Part shown: positions 1 through 9,272 of the stretch, piece by piece
Layout of the letters: every line of letters begins with the position of its first letter
Position numbering within the stretch: position 1 is the first letter of the stretch
Made by a program: the position numbers and the translations under genes
The notes under the pieces: model-generated
Databases searched by the model: none
Seen by the model: the letters and a program-made list of their open reading frames with translations, nothing else
What the model was told of the DNA's origin: nothing
From: Phycisphaeraceae bacterium
Lineage (GTDB): Bacteria > Planctomycetota > Phycisphaerae > Phycisphaerales > UBA1924
Length of the DNA: 64,000 nucleotides
Direction of reading: 5' to 3'
Assembly (NCBI GenBank): GCA_019636615.1
Contig: JAHBXF010000002.1
Location: forward strand, 746,001 to 810,000

Positions 1-292
1 CGCCCGAGTCGGTGAGAATCGGCCCGTGCCAGTTCATGAACTTGTGCACGCCGCCCAGACGCGAGATGAGTTCCGGGCCGGGGCGGAGCAGCAGGTGGTA
101 GGTGTTGTTGAGAACGATCTGCGCGCCGGTCTGGGCCACCAGTTCAGGCGCGATGCCCTTGACGCTGGCCCGTGTGCCGACGGGCATGAACGCGGGCGTG
201 TCAAACACACCGTGGGGCGTCGTCACCCTGCCGCGCCGGGCGAGTGTTCTGCGTGATCTGGCCGACACGGTGAAGCCCAGTGGCGAGGGCAT
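1..292 (-). CDS. tgt: Queuine tRNA-ribosyltransferase (N-terminal part, cut by window edge)
   Basis: Exchanges guanine 34 of tRNAs with GUN anticodons for a queuosine precursor (cytoplasm, tRNA modification). Only the first 97 codons are in the window; the rest lies before base 1. The visible part carries family hallmarks: '[16 protein letters not shown]', '[13 protein letters not shown]' and, at the window edge, 'GPILTDSG', which holds the conserved active-site Asp. The ATG at 290-292 overlaps the stop of the upstream rhomboid gene by one base (TGATG), so the two are probably translationally coupled. The reading frame was missed by simple ORF calling because it runs off the edge. Identity is firm from the motifs; completeness cannot be judged here. 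Confidence 0.9.
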   Translation of the reverse strand, partial: MPSPLGFTVSARSRRTLARRGRVTTPHGVFDTPAFMPVGTRASVKGIAPELVAQTGAQIVLNNTYHLLLRPGPELISRLGGVHKFMNWHGPILTDSG

Positions 293-1245
293 CAACCACG
301 CCCCGCGCTGCGGCTGCTGTCGGTGGCTCGTCGCAGAGTCTCTTTTTCTTCGACACTCAGGCTCTGCAGGCCCTCGGCACGGACCTTCGCAAGTATGCGG
401 TCGACCTCCTGATCTGATGGTCGCGAGGCCGCCTGCGGGCGAGCGGGTGATGAACGGGGCGGATCGATCCGCGAGACCCGTGCGCGGCTTTTCGTCCCCT
501 TGCGGGAGTTGCTGAACACGTCGAAGAAGTCTCGCAGAAGGTGCGCATGCCGGATGAAGAAGTACCCGGCGATCGCCCCGCCGATGTGCGCGGCATCACC
601 GCCGGCGTTATTGCCGCCGAAAATGAGGTTGGCCAGCGCAAGCCCGACATAGGCATACGCCATGATCTTCAGCCGCATGGGGATCGGCGGGAAGATGAGT
701 TGCACCACCACGTTGGGGGCGATGTACGCGCACGCCATGATCACGCCGAAAACACCGGCCGAGGCGCCGATGAGCGGGGTTTTCACATTGGTGAAGAGCA
801 GCACAGGAACCTGCTTCATGCCCATGCTCAGCAGCACCGTGCCCAGAACATTGAGGATGAAGTACATGAGACCGCCGAAAACGCCGCACGTGAGGTAGAA
901 GGCCAGGTATCGCCGGCTTCCAAGGTGCTGCTCCACCATCGAGCCGAACATGTAGAGCCCGAGCATGTTGAAAAAGATGTGCCAGATGTCGGCGTGCAGG
1001 AACTGGAAGGTGAGGAAACGCCAGAACTCAAGCCCGCCGCCCGAGTGCCAGATCACGTGGTGGGTCGAAAAATGACCGTACTCGCCCAGGGTTCGAGCCG
1101 CGGTCTGGTTCATCGCCATCAGCACGAACACGCCGATGTTGATGATCATCAGCCATGTGTTGGCCGAAAAGCCGGCGCCCAGGCCGCCCCGACGCCCGAA
1201 GCCGCCCATGCTCTGCCGCGAATACTGTCTGTCGTAAATGCCCAT
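292..1245 (-). CDS. Rhomboid family intramembrane serine protease
   Basis: Polytopic inner-membrane protease predicted to cleave substrates inside the bilayer. Length 317 aa. The catalytic dyad is visible: Ser162 in 'GASAG' (160-164) and His220 in '[13 protein letters not shown]'. The upstream H84-x4-H89-x3-N93 motif of the oxyanion region is intact. At least six hydrophobic segments lie between about 30 and 230. A charged, Pro/Arg-rich linker (240-280) leads to a C-terminal helix '[16 protein letters not shown]', a tail common on planctomycete rhomboids. It is the upstream partner of tgt with a one-base stop/start overlap. The substrate cannot be inferred. Active by motif content. Confidence 0.93.
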   Translation of the reverse strand: MGIYDRQYSRQSMGGFGRRGGLGAGFSANTWLMIINIGVFVLMAMNQTAARTLGEYGHFSTHHVIWHSGGGLEFWRFLTFQFLHADIWHIFFNMLGLYMFGSMVEQHLGSRRYLAFYLTCGVFGGLMYFILNVLGTVLLSMGMKQVPVLLFTNVKTPLIGASAGVFGVIMACAYIAPNVVVQLIFPPIPMRLKIMAYAYVGLALANLIFGGNNAGGDAAHIGGAIAGYFFIRHAHLLRDFFDVFSNSRKGTKSRARVSRIDPPRSSPARPQAASRPSDQEVDRILAKVRAEGLQSLSVEEKETLRRATDSSRSAGRG

Positions 1246-1346
1246 GATCTCTGTGGTTGTGTGCGTGTCTCAGGTCGGCTGTTCTGGCCCGGGCAACGGC
1301 AGGAAGCGTGCTGCGCGGGCCCCAGAAGCGTATCGCCGGGATCTCA

Positions 1347-1928
1347 TCAGGTATTTGGGAGTACGGCTTTACGGGTATCGAGCAGCCCGAGCCGATCGGC
1401 CCAGAGCAGTGTCAGGATGGTCTTGGCGTCGCTCACGCGGCCTTCGGCGAGCATGGCCATGACCCTCTCCACTGGCAGGGGATGAACCGTCAGGCGCTCG
1501 TCGGGTTCGAGGCGTTGGCCGACGTGGGTGAGGTCTGTCGCCAGAAAGGCGTGCATGAGTTCGTTGCTCAGGCCCGGGGATGTGTGGAACGTCAGAAGGG
1601 GCGTGAGCGTTGCCGCGGAGTGCCCGGCCTCTTCCTCCAGTTCGCGTGCAGCGCATGCGGCGGGGTCTTCGCCTGCCTCCAGCGTGCCCGCGGGGAGTTC
1701 CCACAGCCAGTCCTCCACGCTCGCACGCCAGTTGCGGATGAGCAGCACCTGGGGCCCTGCCGGGGTCTGGAGCAAGGGCAGAATGATCACCGCCCCGGGG
1801 TGGCGCACGCACTCGCGGTAGAGGATTCCACCCCCGGGAGATATCACGGCCAGACGCTCGAAATCGAACTTAGCCCCTTTATGGAGAAGGGTGCGTTCGA
1901 CAGAAGGAATCGCGGAGTTAGTCTGCAC
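1347..1928 (-). CDS. Nudix hydrolase, ADP-ribose pyrophosphatase-like
   Basis: Cytoplasmic Mg-dependent hydrolase of nucleoside-diphosphate derivatives, most like ADP-ribose/ADP-sugar pyrophosphatase (NudF). With a GTG start at 1928 the protein has 193 residues and a complete Nudix box at about 81-103 (GTLEAGE then AARELEEEAGH, the GX5EX7REUXEEXGU pattern). The preceding 'LIRNWRASVEDWLWELPAG' matches the ADP-ribose pyrophosphatase subfamily. The frame stays open upstream to an ATG at 2018, but that would overlap the divergent ABC gene that begins at 1949, so the GTG start is preferred. Only 20 bp separate the two divergent start codons, leaving little room for separate promoters; the start could lie still further in. 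Substrate is inferred. Confidence 0.85.
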   Translation of the reverse strand: MQTNSAIPSVERTLLHKGAKFDFERLAVISPGGGILYRECVRHPGAVIILPLLQTPAGPQVLLIRNWRASVEDWLWELPAGTLEAGEDPAACAARELEEEAGHSAATLTPLLTFHTSPGLSNELMHAFLATDLTHVGQRLEPDERLTVHPLPVERVMAMLAEGRVSDAKTILTLLWADRLGLLDTRKAVLPNT

Positions 1929-1948
1929 GAACCTATCGTACCGGCCCG

Positions 1949-2821
1949 ATGCCCACCCCACCCCCAACCCCCTCCGCGACCAGTCACCCCGGCACGGGTG
2001 CTGCCGGGGCGGTCTCACCGATCATCAGCCTTCGCGGGGTGTGCAAGAAGTTTGGTGAGCAGGTGGTGCTCGATCACTTCGATCTCGACATCGAACCCGC
2101 CCGGACGACCGTGATCATGGGGCCGTCGGGGTGCGGCAAGTCCGTCACCCTCAAGCACATTGTCGGGCTGCTCAAGCCCGACGCGGGCACCGTCACCTTC
2201 GATGGACGTCGCACCGACATGCTCGGCGAGCGTGAGTTGATCCCGGTACGGCTGCAGATCGGCCTGCTCTTTCAGATGTCGGCCCTTTTTGACTCCATGA
2301 CCATCGGCGAGAACATCGAGTTTCCGCTGCTTGAGCACACGCGGCTGACCCGCCCCGAACGGTCGATGCAGGTGCGAGAGGCCCTGCGGCTGGTGGATAT
2401 GGACGGTGTTGAGGCCAAGTTGCCCTCGCAACTCTCGGGCGGACAGCGCAAGCGCGTGGCCCTCGCCCGCGCCATCGTGCTCAGGCCGCGCGTGGTGCTC
2501 TATGACGAGCCCACGACCGGCCTCGATCCGGTGCGATCAGACGGCATCAACGAACTGATCATCAAACTGAAAAGAACGCTGGGAATGACCAACGTGGTGG
2601 TGACCCACGACATCGTCTCGGCGCGCAAGATCGCCGACAGGGTCGTGATGATGCTGGGCGGGCGGATCGTCGCTTCCGGAACGTTCGACCAGATCGCCTC
2701 GTGCAGAGACAGGCGGGTCGTGAACTTTCTTGAAGGCCGCTACGACAGAGAAGAAGACGACGAACAGAAACTCATCGAAAGCACGCCCGGCCTTCCGGGC
2801 GTTGGAAGGGCCGCTCAATGA
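1949..2821 (+). CDS. mlaF: ABC transporter ATP-binding protein, MlaF/Mkl-like
   Basis: ATPase of an MCE-type lipid transporter that moves phospholipids between inner and outer membranes. Length 290 aa. Walker A 'GPSGCGKS' (58-65), signature 'LSGGQ' (162-166) and Walker B 'VVLYDEPT' (182-189) are all intact. The Q-loop region 'LLFQMSALFDSMTIGENI' is typical of MlaF. A Pro/Thr-rich leader of about 25 residues precedes the domain, so a later start is possible. The stop overlaps the start of the MlaD-like gene (ATGA at 2818-2821). No MlaE permease gene is adjacent. Confidence 0.9.
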   Translation: MPTPPPTPSATSHPGTGAAGAVSPIISLRGVCKKFGEQVVLDHFDLDIEPARTTVIMGPSGCGKSVTLKHIVGLLKPDAGTVTFDGRRTDMLGERELIPVRLQIGLLFQMSALFDSMTIGENIEFPLLEHTRLTRPERSMQVREALRLVDMDGVEAKLPSQLSGGQRKRVALARAIVLRPRVVLYDEPTTGLDPVRSDGINELIIKLKRTLGMTNVVVTHDIVSARKIADRVVMMLGGRIVASGTFDQIASCRDRRVVNFLEGRYDREEDDEQKLIESTPGLPGVGRAAQ

Positions 2822-3858
2822 AACCGATCGTCAGAGATTTCATGGTCGGGCTCACCGCGCTCCTGGGCGTGGGCGGGCTCCTCTTCGCGCTCATGTTCTT
2901 CGGCGAACTCACCTTCGAGCGTCAATACGAGTTCCGCGTGCGCCTGGCCAACGCCAACGGCCTGCAGCAGTCTTCGCGGGTGACGATGAACGGCGTGAGC
3001 ATCGGGCAGATCAGAAAAACCGCCGTGCTCCCGCCGGACATCGGCGGGGTGGAACTCACCGTGAGCGTGAAACGTGGGATCGACATCCCGCGGCTGGCGG
3101 AAATCAGCGTGGAACGCGGGCTCATCGGCGATGCGTCCCTTGACTTTGTCATCCCCGCATTCCTCTCGGTTGAACAGCGTGCCGACGCCGTGCGCGAGGG
3201 GGACGTCTTTGAAGGCGGCAGCCCCACCACGATGTTCGACCGCATCGCGAAGACCGTCGAGGGCCCCCTCTCCAAACTCAGCGACACCGTGGACAAGTTC
3301 GACAGGCTCGTGGAGGTCTACACCAACGTCGGCGAGCGCATCGCGGCCGAACTCGAGCCACGGACGCAGGCCGACCTTGATGCCGGCCAGAGGCCCAACC
3401 TCTTCACCGCGATCGAGAAACTCGATGTGGCCCTGGCCTCTGCCAACACCTGGCTCACCGACGAAGACCTGCGTGCTTCGGTCAAGCAGACCATTACCGA
3501 CGCCCAGACGATGCTCAACGACGCCAGCGAGGCGGCCAGGCAGATCAAGGCGAGCGCCGAGTCAGCCGACCGCACCCTCGCGGATGTAGGCGAGGGGGTG
3601 GCGGACGCCCGGCGTCGCATCGAGACGCTGGGCGATCAGGCCGCGGGGCTGCTTGCGCAGGCCGAGCAGGCCGCGGGAACACTTCACCAGTTGCTCGACG
3701 AAACCTCGAAGGGCCGCGGCACCGTGGGCCAGTTGATGAAGAACCCGGATCTGTACAACTCGCTGCACGATGCCACCCGAAGGCTCGAGAAGACGCTCGT
3801 TGAAGTGCAGTTGCTCATCGAGCAGTACAAGGCGGAAGGGATCAAACTCCGCCTGTGA
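2818..3858 (+). CDS. mlaD: MCE/MlaD family substrate-binding protein
   Basis: Periplasmic, membrane-anchored lipid-binding subunit. Length 346 aa. One N-terminal membrane segment (about 8-27), then an MCE domain (about 38-118, with 'VRLANANGLQQSSRVTMNGV' and 'ISVERGLIGDASLDF'), then a long Ala/Glu/Gln-rich helical region (about 150-346) like the tunnel-forming helices of larger MCE proteins. It is translationally coupled to the MlaF-like ATPase. MlaD proteins form hexameric rings; this one is longer than E. coli MlaD (about 183 aa), closer to mycobacterial Mce subunits. The missing permease must be elsewhere in the genome or be a distant partner. Confidence 0.88.
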   Translation: MKPIVRDFMVGLTALLGVGGLLFALMFFGELTFERQYEFRVRLANANGLQQSSRVTMNGVSIGQIRKTAVLPPDIGGVELTVSVKRGIDIPRLAEISVERGLIGDASLDFVIPAFLSVEQRADAVREGDVFEGGSPTTMFDRIAKTVEGPLSKLSDTVDKFDRLVEVYTNVGERIAAELEPRTQADLDAGQRPNLFTAIEKLDVALASANTWLTDEDLRASVKQTITDAQTMLNDASEAARQIKASAESADRTLADVGEGVADARRRIETLGDQAAGLLAQAEQAAGTLHQLLDETSKGRGTVGQLMKNPDLYNSLHDATRRLEKTLVEVQLLIEQYKAEGIKLRL

Positions 3859-3910
3859 CCGGCACCCCGCGAACATAGCCTCGGGGGCACGCTCCGCAGA
3901 GCCGTGCCGG
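3859..3910. terminator. Possible inverted repeat between convergent genes
   Basis: CCGGCAC at 3859-3865 pairs with GTGCCGG at 3904-3910 across a 38-base loop, in the 59 bp between the convergent mlaD and permease genes. The loop is long and there is no T-run, so this is only a weak terminator candidate. Confidence 0.25.
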
Positions 3911-3917
3911 CGGGCGG

Positions 3918-5249
3918 TCAATCGTGCCGGAGCGACTCGATCGGGTCTTGTTGCGATGCACGCAGCGCGGGGTAGATGCCGAACACCAGCCCCGTCACCG
4001 TGGCCACACCGAAACTGATGATGATCGACCACGCCGTCACGTGGGTGGGCAGCGCGGCGTCCATCTGGAAAAACTGCCCGATGAGCGGCATCGAGGGCAG
4101 ACGCGGCACGAGCCAGTCGACCACCACCGACCCGCCCACGCCCAGCGCCACGCCCAGCAGCCCGCCGATGGCCGAGAGAACGCTCGTCTCGACCAGGAAC
4201 TGCCAGAGGATGTGTTTACGGGTGGCCCCGATGGCGCGTCGGATGCCGATCTCGCGAGTGCGTTCGGTCACGCTGGCGAGCATGATGTTCATGATGCCGA
4301 TGCCGCCGACGAGCAGCGAGATGCCCGCCACGGCACCGAAGACAAGGTTGTAGGTGAGTTGTGTCTTGCGCGCGTTTTCGAGCAGTTCGTAGGGCACGAT
4401 GATGTTCACGTCCGGCATGCCCGGGTGGCGCACTTCCATGATGCGGCGCAGCAGTTGCGAGGCGCTGATCACCGTTTCACGGTCGCGCACCATGATGTAG
4501 ACCTCTGAAACCTGCGTCTCGTTGGCCTGGAAGGCGCCCGACTGCCCGCGAACAACAAGATCACCAAAGGTCTCGCGAGCGGTGGTCAGCGGGATGTGAA
4601 TGTCAAGGTTGAGGTCTCGCCCGATGAGCGCGCCGCCCGCGCCGCCGGCCAGGCCGATGGGCGCCAGCACGCCAATAACGGTGAAGACGCGCGTGTCGAT
4701 CCGCAGGGTCTGCCCCACCGGGTCTTCCAGCGGGAAGAACTGCTTGGCGATTTCGCTGCCGATCACGGCCACCATGGCCCGCTGCTGCATATCCGACTCG
4801 GCGAGGTATCGCCCACGCTCCATCCGCAGATTGGCCACGCGCGGCAGGTCAGGCGTAGTGCCGAAGGCCTGGCTCGTCTTGCGGATCGCCCCGCGAAGAA
4901 CCTGCCCTCCCACTTCTTTCAGGGGAACAATGGCCTCAACGTCCGGGAAGTTCTCGCGGATGACCTCGAAGTCGGCGCGGGTGATGCCGAACCGCGAGAG
5001 CCAGGCCTGACGCTGCCCGCTCTGCTGATTCTGCGTTTCGGGGGGCTTCTGCGAACGGGCGATGATGTTGCGGGCGCCCAGCACCTCGATGCGGGCGAGC
5101 GCATCGCGCTTCGCCCCTTCACCCAGGCTGCTCATGATGATCACCGCCGCGACGCCGAAGACGATGCCCAGGGCGGTGAGGATCGACCGCAGGAGCCGAA
5201 GGCGAAGATTGGAAAGGCCCAATCGGATGGTTTCAAGAAGGAAAGTCAT
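3918..5249 (-). CDS. MacB/FtsX-type ABC transporter permease
   Basis: Inner-membrane permease of the MacB superfamily, which couples cytoplasmic ATP hydrolysis to mechanical work on periplasmic or outer-membrane substrates. Length 443 aa. One N-terminal membrane helix (about 20-42) is followed by a large MacB-type periplasmic domain (about 50-290) and three C-terminal helices. The cytoplasmic coupling motif 'ERTREIGIRRAIGATRKHI' is present. The cognate ATPase is not fused and not adjacent (the MlaF-like gene points the other way and has its own partner). Similar stand-alone permeases pair with LolD-like ATPases and HlyD-type adaptors. Substrate unknown. Confidence 0.88.
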   Translation of the reverse strand: MTFLLETIRLGLSNLRLRLLRSILTALGIVFGVAAVIIMSSLGEGAKRDALARIEVLGARNIIARSQKPPETQNQQSGQRQAWLSRFGITRADFEVIRENFPDVEAIVPLKEVGGQVLRGAIRKTSQAFGTTPDLPRVANLRMERGRYLAESDMQQRAMVAVIGSEIAKQFFPLEDPVGQTLRIDTRVFTVIGVLAPIGLAGGAGGALIGRDLNLDIHIPLTTARETFGDLVVRGQSGAFQANETQVSEVYIMVRDRETVISASQLLRRIMEVRHPGMPDVNIIVPYELLENARKTQLTYNLVFGAVAGISLLVGGIGIMNIMLASVTERTREIGIRRAIGATRKHILWQFLVETSVLSAIGGLLGVALGVGGSVVVDWLVPRLPSMPLIGQFFQMDAALPTHVTAWSIIISFGVATVTGLVFGIYPALRASQQDPIESLRHD

Positions 5250-5369
5250 GAACTGGACGATAGTTTAGTGCGAACAGAGAGCAGAAGCACGCCCGGGAAC
5301 GTCTCGGCATCGTGTCTTCGGCCACACCCCCCGCCCGGATCCGCATTTTCCCTTTTTCAGAGCCCACCT

Positions 5370-5684
5370 GTGCCCGAGCACCCCTCCAATGTCCGCCCCG
5401 CGTGCCGAGTCGAGGTTGAACTCGAGCGGGAACTGCCGCGCGGCTGGGTGTACGAGGTTGTCGTGCATGTCGACGGCTCCGCCCCGTCACGCCATACGGT
5501 GACCCTGGCCTGGTGCGACCACGACTACTGGAGCGGGGGACGCTCGTGCCCTTCGAAGGTCGTTCAGGCGGCGCTTGAATACGCCCTTGAACGCACGACC
5601 CAGATCCTGCCCGCGGTCTTTGATGCCGCGCGTATCCGGCGTTGGCTGCCCGAGATCGACACCGATCTGCGCGTGGACCCGTGA
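5370..5684 (+). CDS. Small conserved-looking hypothetical protein
   Basis: A 104-residue protein from a GTG start at 5370; I do not recognise the family. The chain has alternating beta-like segments ('WVYEVVVHVDG', 'RHTVTLAWCDHDYWSGG') followed by a helical C-terminus ('VQAALEYALERTTQILP'), consistent with a compact alpha/beta fold. The upstream part of the same open frame is antisense to the permease and is not considered coding. It is divergent from the permease (120 bp between) and convergent with the acyl-CoA synthetase. No clear ribosome-binding site precedes the GTG. Cytoplasmic, function unknown. Confidence 0.6.
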   Translation: MPEHPSNVRPACRVEVELERELPRGWVYEVVVHVDGSAPSRHTVTLAWCDHDYWSGGRSCPSKVVQAALEYALERTTQILPAVFDAARIRRWLPEIDTDLRVDP

Positions 5685-5696
5685 CGGGCAACACAC

Positions 5697-7178
5697 TCAT
5701 CCCTGCTCAGCGCCGGGCAACTGGGCCTTGAGTTCTCGCCTCATGATCTTGCCGGTGGGGTTGCGGGGCAGCGCCTCAACACGCACGATGCCGGTGGGCA
5801 CCTTGTACCCCGCGAGGTGCTCGCGGCACCACGAGAGCAGCGTTTTCTCATGAAACTCGGCGCCCTCGGCGGTTTCCACGAAGGCGAAGGGAAGTTCGCC
5901 ACGCATCGGGTCGTGCATGCCGATGACCGCGCTGGCGCTCACCGAAGGGTGCTGATTGAGCACCTCCTCGATCTCCCGCGGGAAGACGTTTTCACCACCG
6001 ACGATGATCATTTCCTTCAGGCGTCCCGTGATGTACAGGTGTCCATCGTGGTCGAACCGACCAATGTCTCCGGTGCGGAAGAACCCGTCAGGGGTGAAGA
6101 CATCGCGGGTCTGCTCCGGGAGTTTGTAGTACCCCTTCATCACGTTGGGGCCCGAGATCTGAATCTCGCCCTCCTCTCCCGGCGCCACCGCCCGCCCCGT
6201 GGCGGGGTCCACGATCCGCTGCACCACGCGGGGCAGGGGCATGCCCACCGACCGGGGCCGCCACTCGCCGGGGCGGCACCAGTTCGTCACGGGTGACGTT
6301 TCCGTCAGGCCGTACCCTTCGTTGATCGTCACGCCGAACCGCTCGCGGAAGCCGGTAAGGACGGCCTCGGAAAGCGGCTCGCCCCCAGATACCACCACCC
6401 GCAGTGACCTGAAATCGTCCGGCCCCGCGTCTTTCACGGTCATCAGCGCGTTGTACATCGACGGGATGGCCACGAGGATCGTCGGGCGGTGTTCGCGGAT
6501 GAGTTTGATGATTCTGGAGGGGACAAACCTGGCCGAGTAGATGGTCTTTCGGCCCACCATCAGCGGCAGGAGGGTCAACACCGTCAGACCGAAACTGTGG
6601 AACTGCGGCAACACGCCCAGGAGCGAATCGGCGGGTTGAAAATCGATCCAATCCGTGACCTGGCCGACATTCGCGGTGAGGTTCCCGTGCGTCAGCATCA
6701 CGCCCTTGGGCTTGCCGCTTGTGCCCGATGTGTAGAGCAGCACCGCCAGGTCTTCATCCGACGCGGAGCGGGGCCACACCGGGTCGGGGATGCCCCGGAA
6801 ATCGAGTTCGTCCATCTTGATCCAGCGGCCCACGTTGGGGGGGGTGCCAAGGTGTTCGAGCATGGGACCAACGGTGACCACGGTGTCGGTGCCGCAGTCA
6901 TCGATGACGTACTGAAGTTCCCCCGGTTTGAGCAGGAAGTTCAGCGGCACCACAACTTTTCCCAGCATCCAACCCGCCAGGGCCGCGACAGGGAAAGCCC
7001 CGCTGCTGGGGATCATCACCCCCACCGTCGGCGTCTGGCACGAGGCCCGGATGGCACCCGCGACGTGGAGCGCCGCCACAAGCAACTCAGCGGCCCGGTA
7101 TGAGCGGCGGTCGTCCACGGCGGCGGTGCGCAAGGGTGAGGCAAGACAACGGCGGATGATGGGCCAGTGCACACTCAC
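5697..7178 (-). CDS. AMP-dependent acyl-CoA synthetase/ligase
   Basis: Activates a carboxylic acid as an acyl-adenylate and transfers it to CoA or an acyl carrier protein. Length 493 aa. Adenylation motifs are in order: P-loop 'YTSGTSGKPKG' (149-159), 'YGLTETSP', 'RTGDIGRFD' and the C-terminal catalytic Lys477 in 'PTGKIMRREL'. No membrane segment or signal peptide. It stands alone, convergent with the small gene before it and divergent from the SPOR lipoprotein. A long-chain fatty acid substrate is most likely from general similarity, but the acid is not determined by the sequence. Confidence 0.9.
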   Translation of the reverse strand: MSVHWPIIRRCLASPLRTAAVDDRRSYRAAELLVAALHVAGAIRASCQTPTVGVMIPSSGAFPVAALAGWMLGKVVVPLNFLLKPGELQYVIDDCGTDTVVTVGPMLEHLGTPPNVGRWIKMDELDFRGIPDPVWPRSASDEDLAVLLYTSGTSGKPKGVMLTHGNLTANVGQVTDWIDFQPADSLLGVLPQFHSFGLTVLTLLPLMVGRKTIYSARFVPSRIIKLIREHRPTILVAIPSMYNALMTVKDAGPDDFRSLRVVVSGGEPLSEAVLTGFRERFGVTINEGYGLTETSPVTNWCRPGEWRPRSVGMPLPRVVQRIVDPATGRAVAPGEEGEIQISGPNVMKGYYKLPEQTRDVFTPDGFFRTGDIGRFDHDGHLYITGRLKEMIIVGGENVFPREIEEVLNQHPSVSASAVIGMHDPMRGELPFAFVETAEGAEFHEKTLLSWCREHLAGYKVPTGIVRVEALPRNPTGKIMRRELKAQLPGAEQG

Positions 7179-7266
7179 AGCGAGATCGACGCTCCTTTCC
7201 CGTGCCCGGGGCTCCCGGGGCGGGTATGCTACACGTGTTCAGGGACGAACGCCGACGGAGGTACCC

Positions 7267-8100
7267 ATGCGGATCAGGATTGATTCTCTGCGCCTGCTGT
7301 TCACATCTCTCCTGGCGGCGGTCGTTTTGACCGGCTGCGCCGGCTCGGGAAGCGGCTCGAAGGCCGACTATGTCGCCGCCTACCAGAGCGGCCGCTACAG
7401 CGAGGCCTTCGAGTCGGCCTCTCGCCAGGCTACGGTCGGGAGCGGGCCCCGCCGAGAGAAAGCCTCGCTCATCGCCGGGCTTTCGGCGCACGCACTCAGC
7501 CGAAACGACGACGCGGTGAAGTTTCTTTCCCCTGTTCAGAACAGCAGCGACAACGCCATCGCCGGCGAAGCAGGCGCCACCCTCGGTCTGATCGCGGCCG
7601 AGCGTGCTCAGCACGAGCAAGCGGCCGAGTTGCTCGTGAAAGCCGGCCGTAAACTCGACGGCGACAACGCCGCGCGGGCGTTCATGTACGCCGGCGACTC
7701 GTACAAGTCGCTGCGGAAAGACACCGAAGCGCGCGGCATGTGGGCGCTGGCTCAGACGAAAGTACAGAACGACAGCAACCTGCGCGTGCTCATCGGCGAT
7801 CGGCTCAGAACGTCAACGCCCGGGGCATCTCCCAGCCAACCCACAAGCCCCACCCAACCCGGCACGGGGGCGGTGCGCCACACGGTGCAGGTCGGCGCGT
7901 TCAGCAGTTTCACCAACGCACAGCGGGAACTTTCCCGCTATCGCAGTTACGGCAACGCCCGTGTGGTAGAAATCACCTCGCGCGACGGGAAAAAACTCTT
8001 CGCGGTGCGCATCGGCCAATACGCCACCCGTGCAGAGGCCGAACGGATCCGTCAGAACATCGGCGGTGGTGCCACAATCACGACTACCGCGGGCGAGTGA
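7267..8100 (+). CDS. SPOR-domain lipoprotein
   Basis: Predicted lipoprotein of 277 aa: signal peptide with lipobox LTGC (Cys24), a helical repeat region resembling TPRs (about 35-180), a Pro/Ser/Thr-rich linker (about 185-200) and a C-terminal SPOR domain (about 203-272, 'RHTVQVGAFSSFTNAQREL'). SPOR domains bind denuded peptidoglycan glycans at division or remodelling sites, so a cell-envelope role is likely. GGAGG at 7257-7261 sets the ATG at 7267. The frame continues upstream, antisense to the synthetase gene; that part is not coding. Confidence 0.87.
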   Translation: MRIRIDSLRLLFTSLLAAVVLTGCAGSGSGSKADYVAAYQSGRYSEAFESASRQATVGSGPRREKASLIAGLSAHALSRNDDAVKFLSPVQNSSDNAIAGEAGATLGLIAAERAQHEQAAELLVKAGRKLDGDNAARAFMYAGDSYKSLRKDTEARGMWALAQTKVQNDSNLRVLIGDRLRTSTPGASPSQPTSPTQPGTGAVRHTVQVGAFSSFTNAQRELSRYRSYGNARVVEITSRDGKKLFAVRIGQYATRAEAERIRQNIGGGATITTTAGE

Positions 8101-8119
8101 GCCCATTTCGCCGGGTTCG

Positions 8120-8141
8120 CGGCATGGTTGCATCCATGCCG
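8120..8141 (+). terminator. Hairpin downstream of SPOR gene
   Basis: CGGCATGG (8120-8127) and CCATGCCG (8134-8141) form a perfect 8-bp stem around a six-base loop, 20 bp after the SPOR stop. No T-run follows, so it could be a terminator or an operator for the next gene. Confidence 0.4.
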
Positions 8142-8200
8142 GCCATCGATCGGTATAGATCCGGTGTGCGCTGCCGGTACGCCATGCACAGGAGTTGATC

Positions 8201-9256
8201 ATGCGCGGCAATCAGACCTTCGCCAGAGCACGCGGCGTGCTCGCCGTGTCGCTCGCTCTTGTTTCAGTTGCTCCCACGGCGGTCGCGCAGATGCGAGCGC
8301 CGGCCACCCACGTGCAGGACACATCCCCAGCCCCGGACTGGCTCAAAGCCCTTTCGATAGATCCCGAGAGTTCCGCGGCCAGGGCCTACGCCGATCACCA
8401 GGCAAGGCGAAAGGCCGCCGAGCGTGAGTTGCGGCAACTGCGCATCCGGCATTTCGGCGCGATCCGCAACACCGCCATCCGGCAGGAAGGCATCCTGAAA
8501 CTGCGAACGTACAGCGACCCCGCGCTCTTCCCGCTGATGCTCGAGATTTACCAGCGTGAAGGCATGGATGTTCGCACCGCGCTGCTCGACCACTTCCACG
8601 ACGCGGGCAACGACGAGGGGGACGCCGCCCTGGCATGGACAGCGATCATGGACAGCGACGAAGCGGTGAGAGCGCTCGCTACGCAGCGATTGACCTCGCG
8701 CACACGCCGCTCGGGCGACGCGATGACCCGCGTGAAGTTCGCCATCTACGAGGGCTTCCGGGGCCAGAACAACGAGACGAAGATCTCGGCCGCGAACCTC
8801 GCCGCCAACCTGAACCTGATCGATGTGATCCCGTGGTTGATCAACTCGCAGGTGACCGGTGCCCCCAGACAGCAAGTGACATCATCCGGCGGCCCCGGCT
8901 CGCCCACGGGCGCTCTGGCGTGGATTCTCGTGGGTCAGCAGACAGCGTTCGTAAGCGATCTGCAGCCGGTGGTCGGCAACAACGCCGTCGCCTTTGACCC
9001 TCAACTGAGCGTCATCACCACGGGCACGCTGCTGCGCGTGATCGACGCCGCGGTGGTCACGTACCACATCGACCTTCACAACATTCTTGTAGACTGGACG
9101 ACGCGGGAATGGGGCCAACCCACAGGACCGCTGGGGTACAACATCCCGGCGTGGCGGCAGTGGTACACCGAGCGGTTCCTGCCGGACCTCGCCGCGCGAG
9201 ATGCGGCACGCCGAGAGGCCGAGGCGCTGGCCCGTCAGAACGAACAGCGTCCATAG
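8201..9256 (+). CDS. Secreted helical-repeat (HEAT-like) hypothetical protein
   Basis: A 351-residue protein with a signal peptide (about 1-27, ending 'TAVAQ') and then an all-helical chain. The segment at about 80-180 ('LKLRTYSDPALFPLMLEIYQ', then 'DSDEAVRALATQRL') looks like HEAT repeats, which act as protein-interaction scaffolds. The C-terminal third is different ('HNILVDWTTREWGQPTGPLG') and unrecognised. A GGAG box at 8191-8194 selects the ATG at 8201. It is convergent with acpS, with 16 bp between. Periplasmic location is inferred from the signal peptide; function unknown. Confidence 0.75.
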   Translation: MRGNQTFARARGVLAVSLALVSVAPTAVAQMRAPATHVQDTSPAPDWLKALSIDPESSAARAYADHQARRKAAERELRQLRIRHFGAIRNTAIRQEGILKLRTYSDPALFPLMLEIYQREGMDVRTALLDHFHDAGNDEGDAALAWTAIMDSDEAVRALATQRLTSRTRRSGDAMTRVKFAIYEGFRGQNNETKISAANLAANLNLIDVIPWLINSQVTGAPRQQVTSSGGPGSPTGALAWILVGQQTAFVSDLQPVVGNNAVAFDPQLSVITTGTLLRVIDAAVVTYHIDLHNILVDWTTREWGQPTGPLGYNIPAWRQWYTERFLPDLAARDAARREAEALARQNEQRP

Positions 9257-9272
9257 CGTGCGCTCGATCGGC

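Noticed and set aside
1929..2018. Upstream ATG for the Nudix gene at 2018
   Set aside because: It would overlap the divergent MlaF-like coding start; the added residues have no family similarity.
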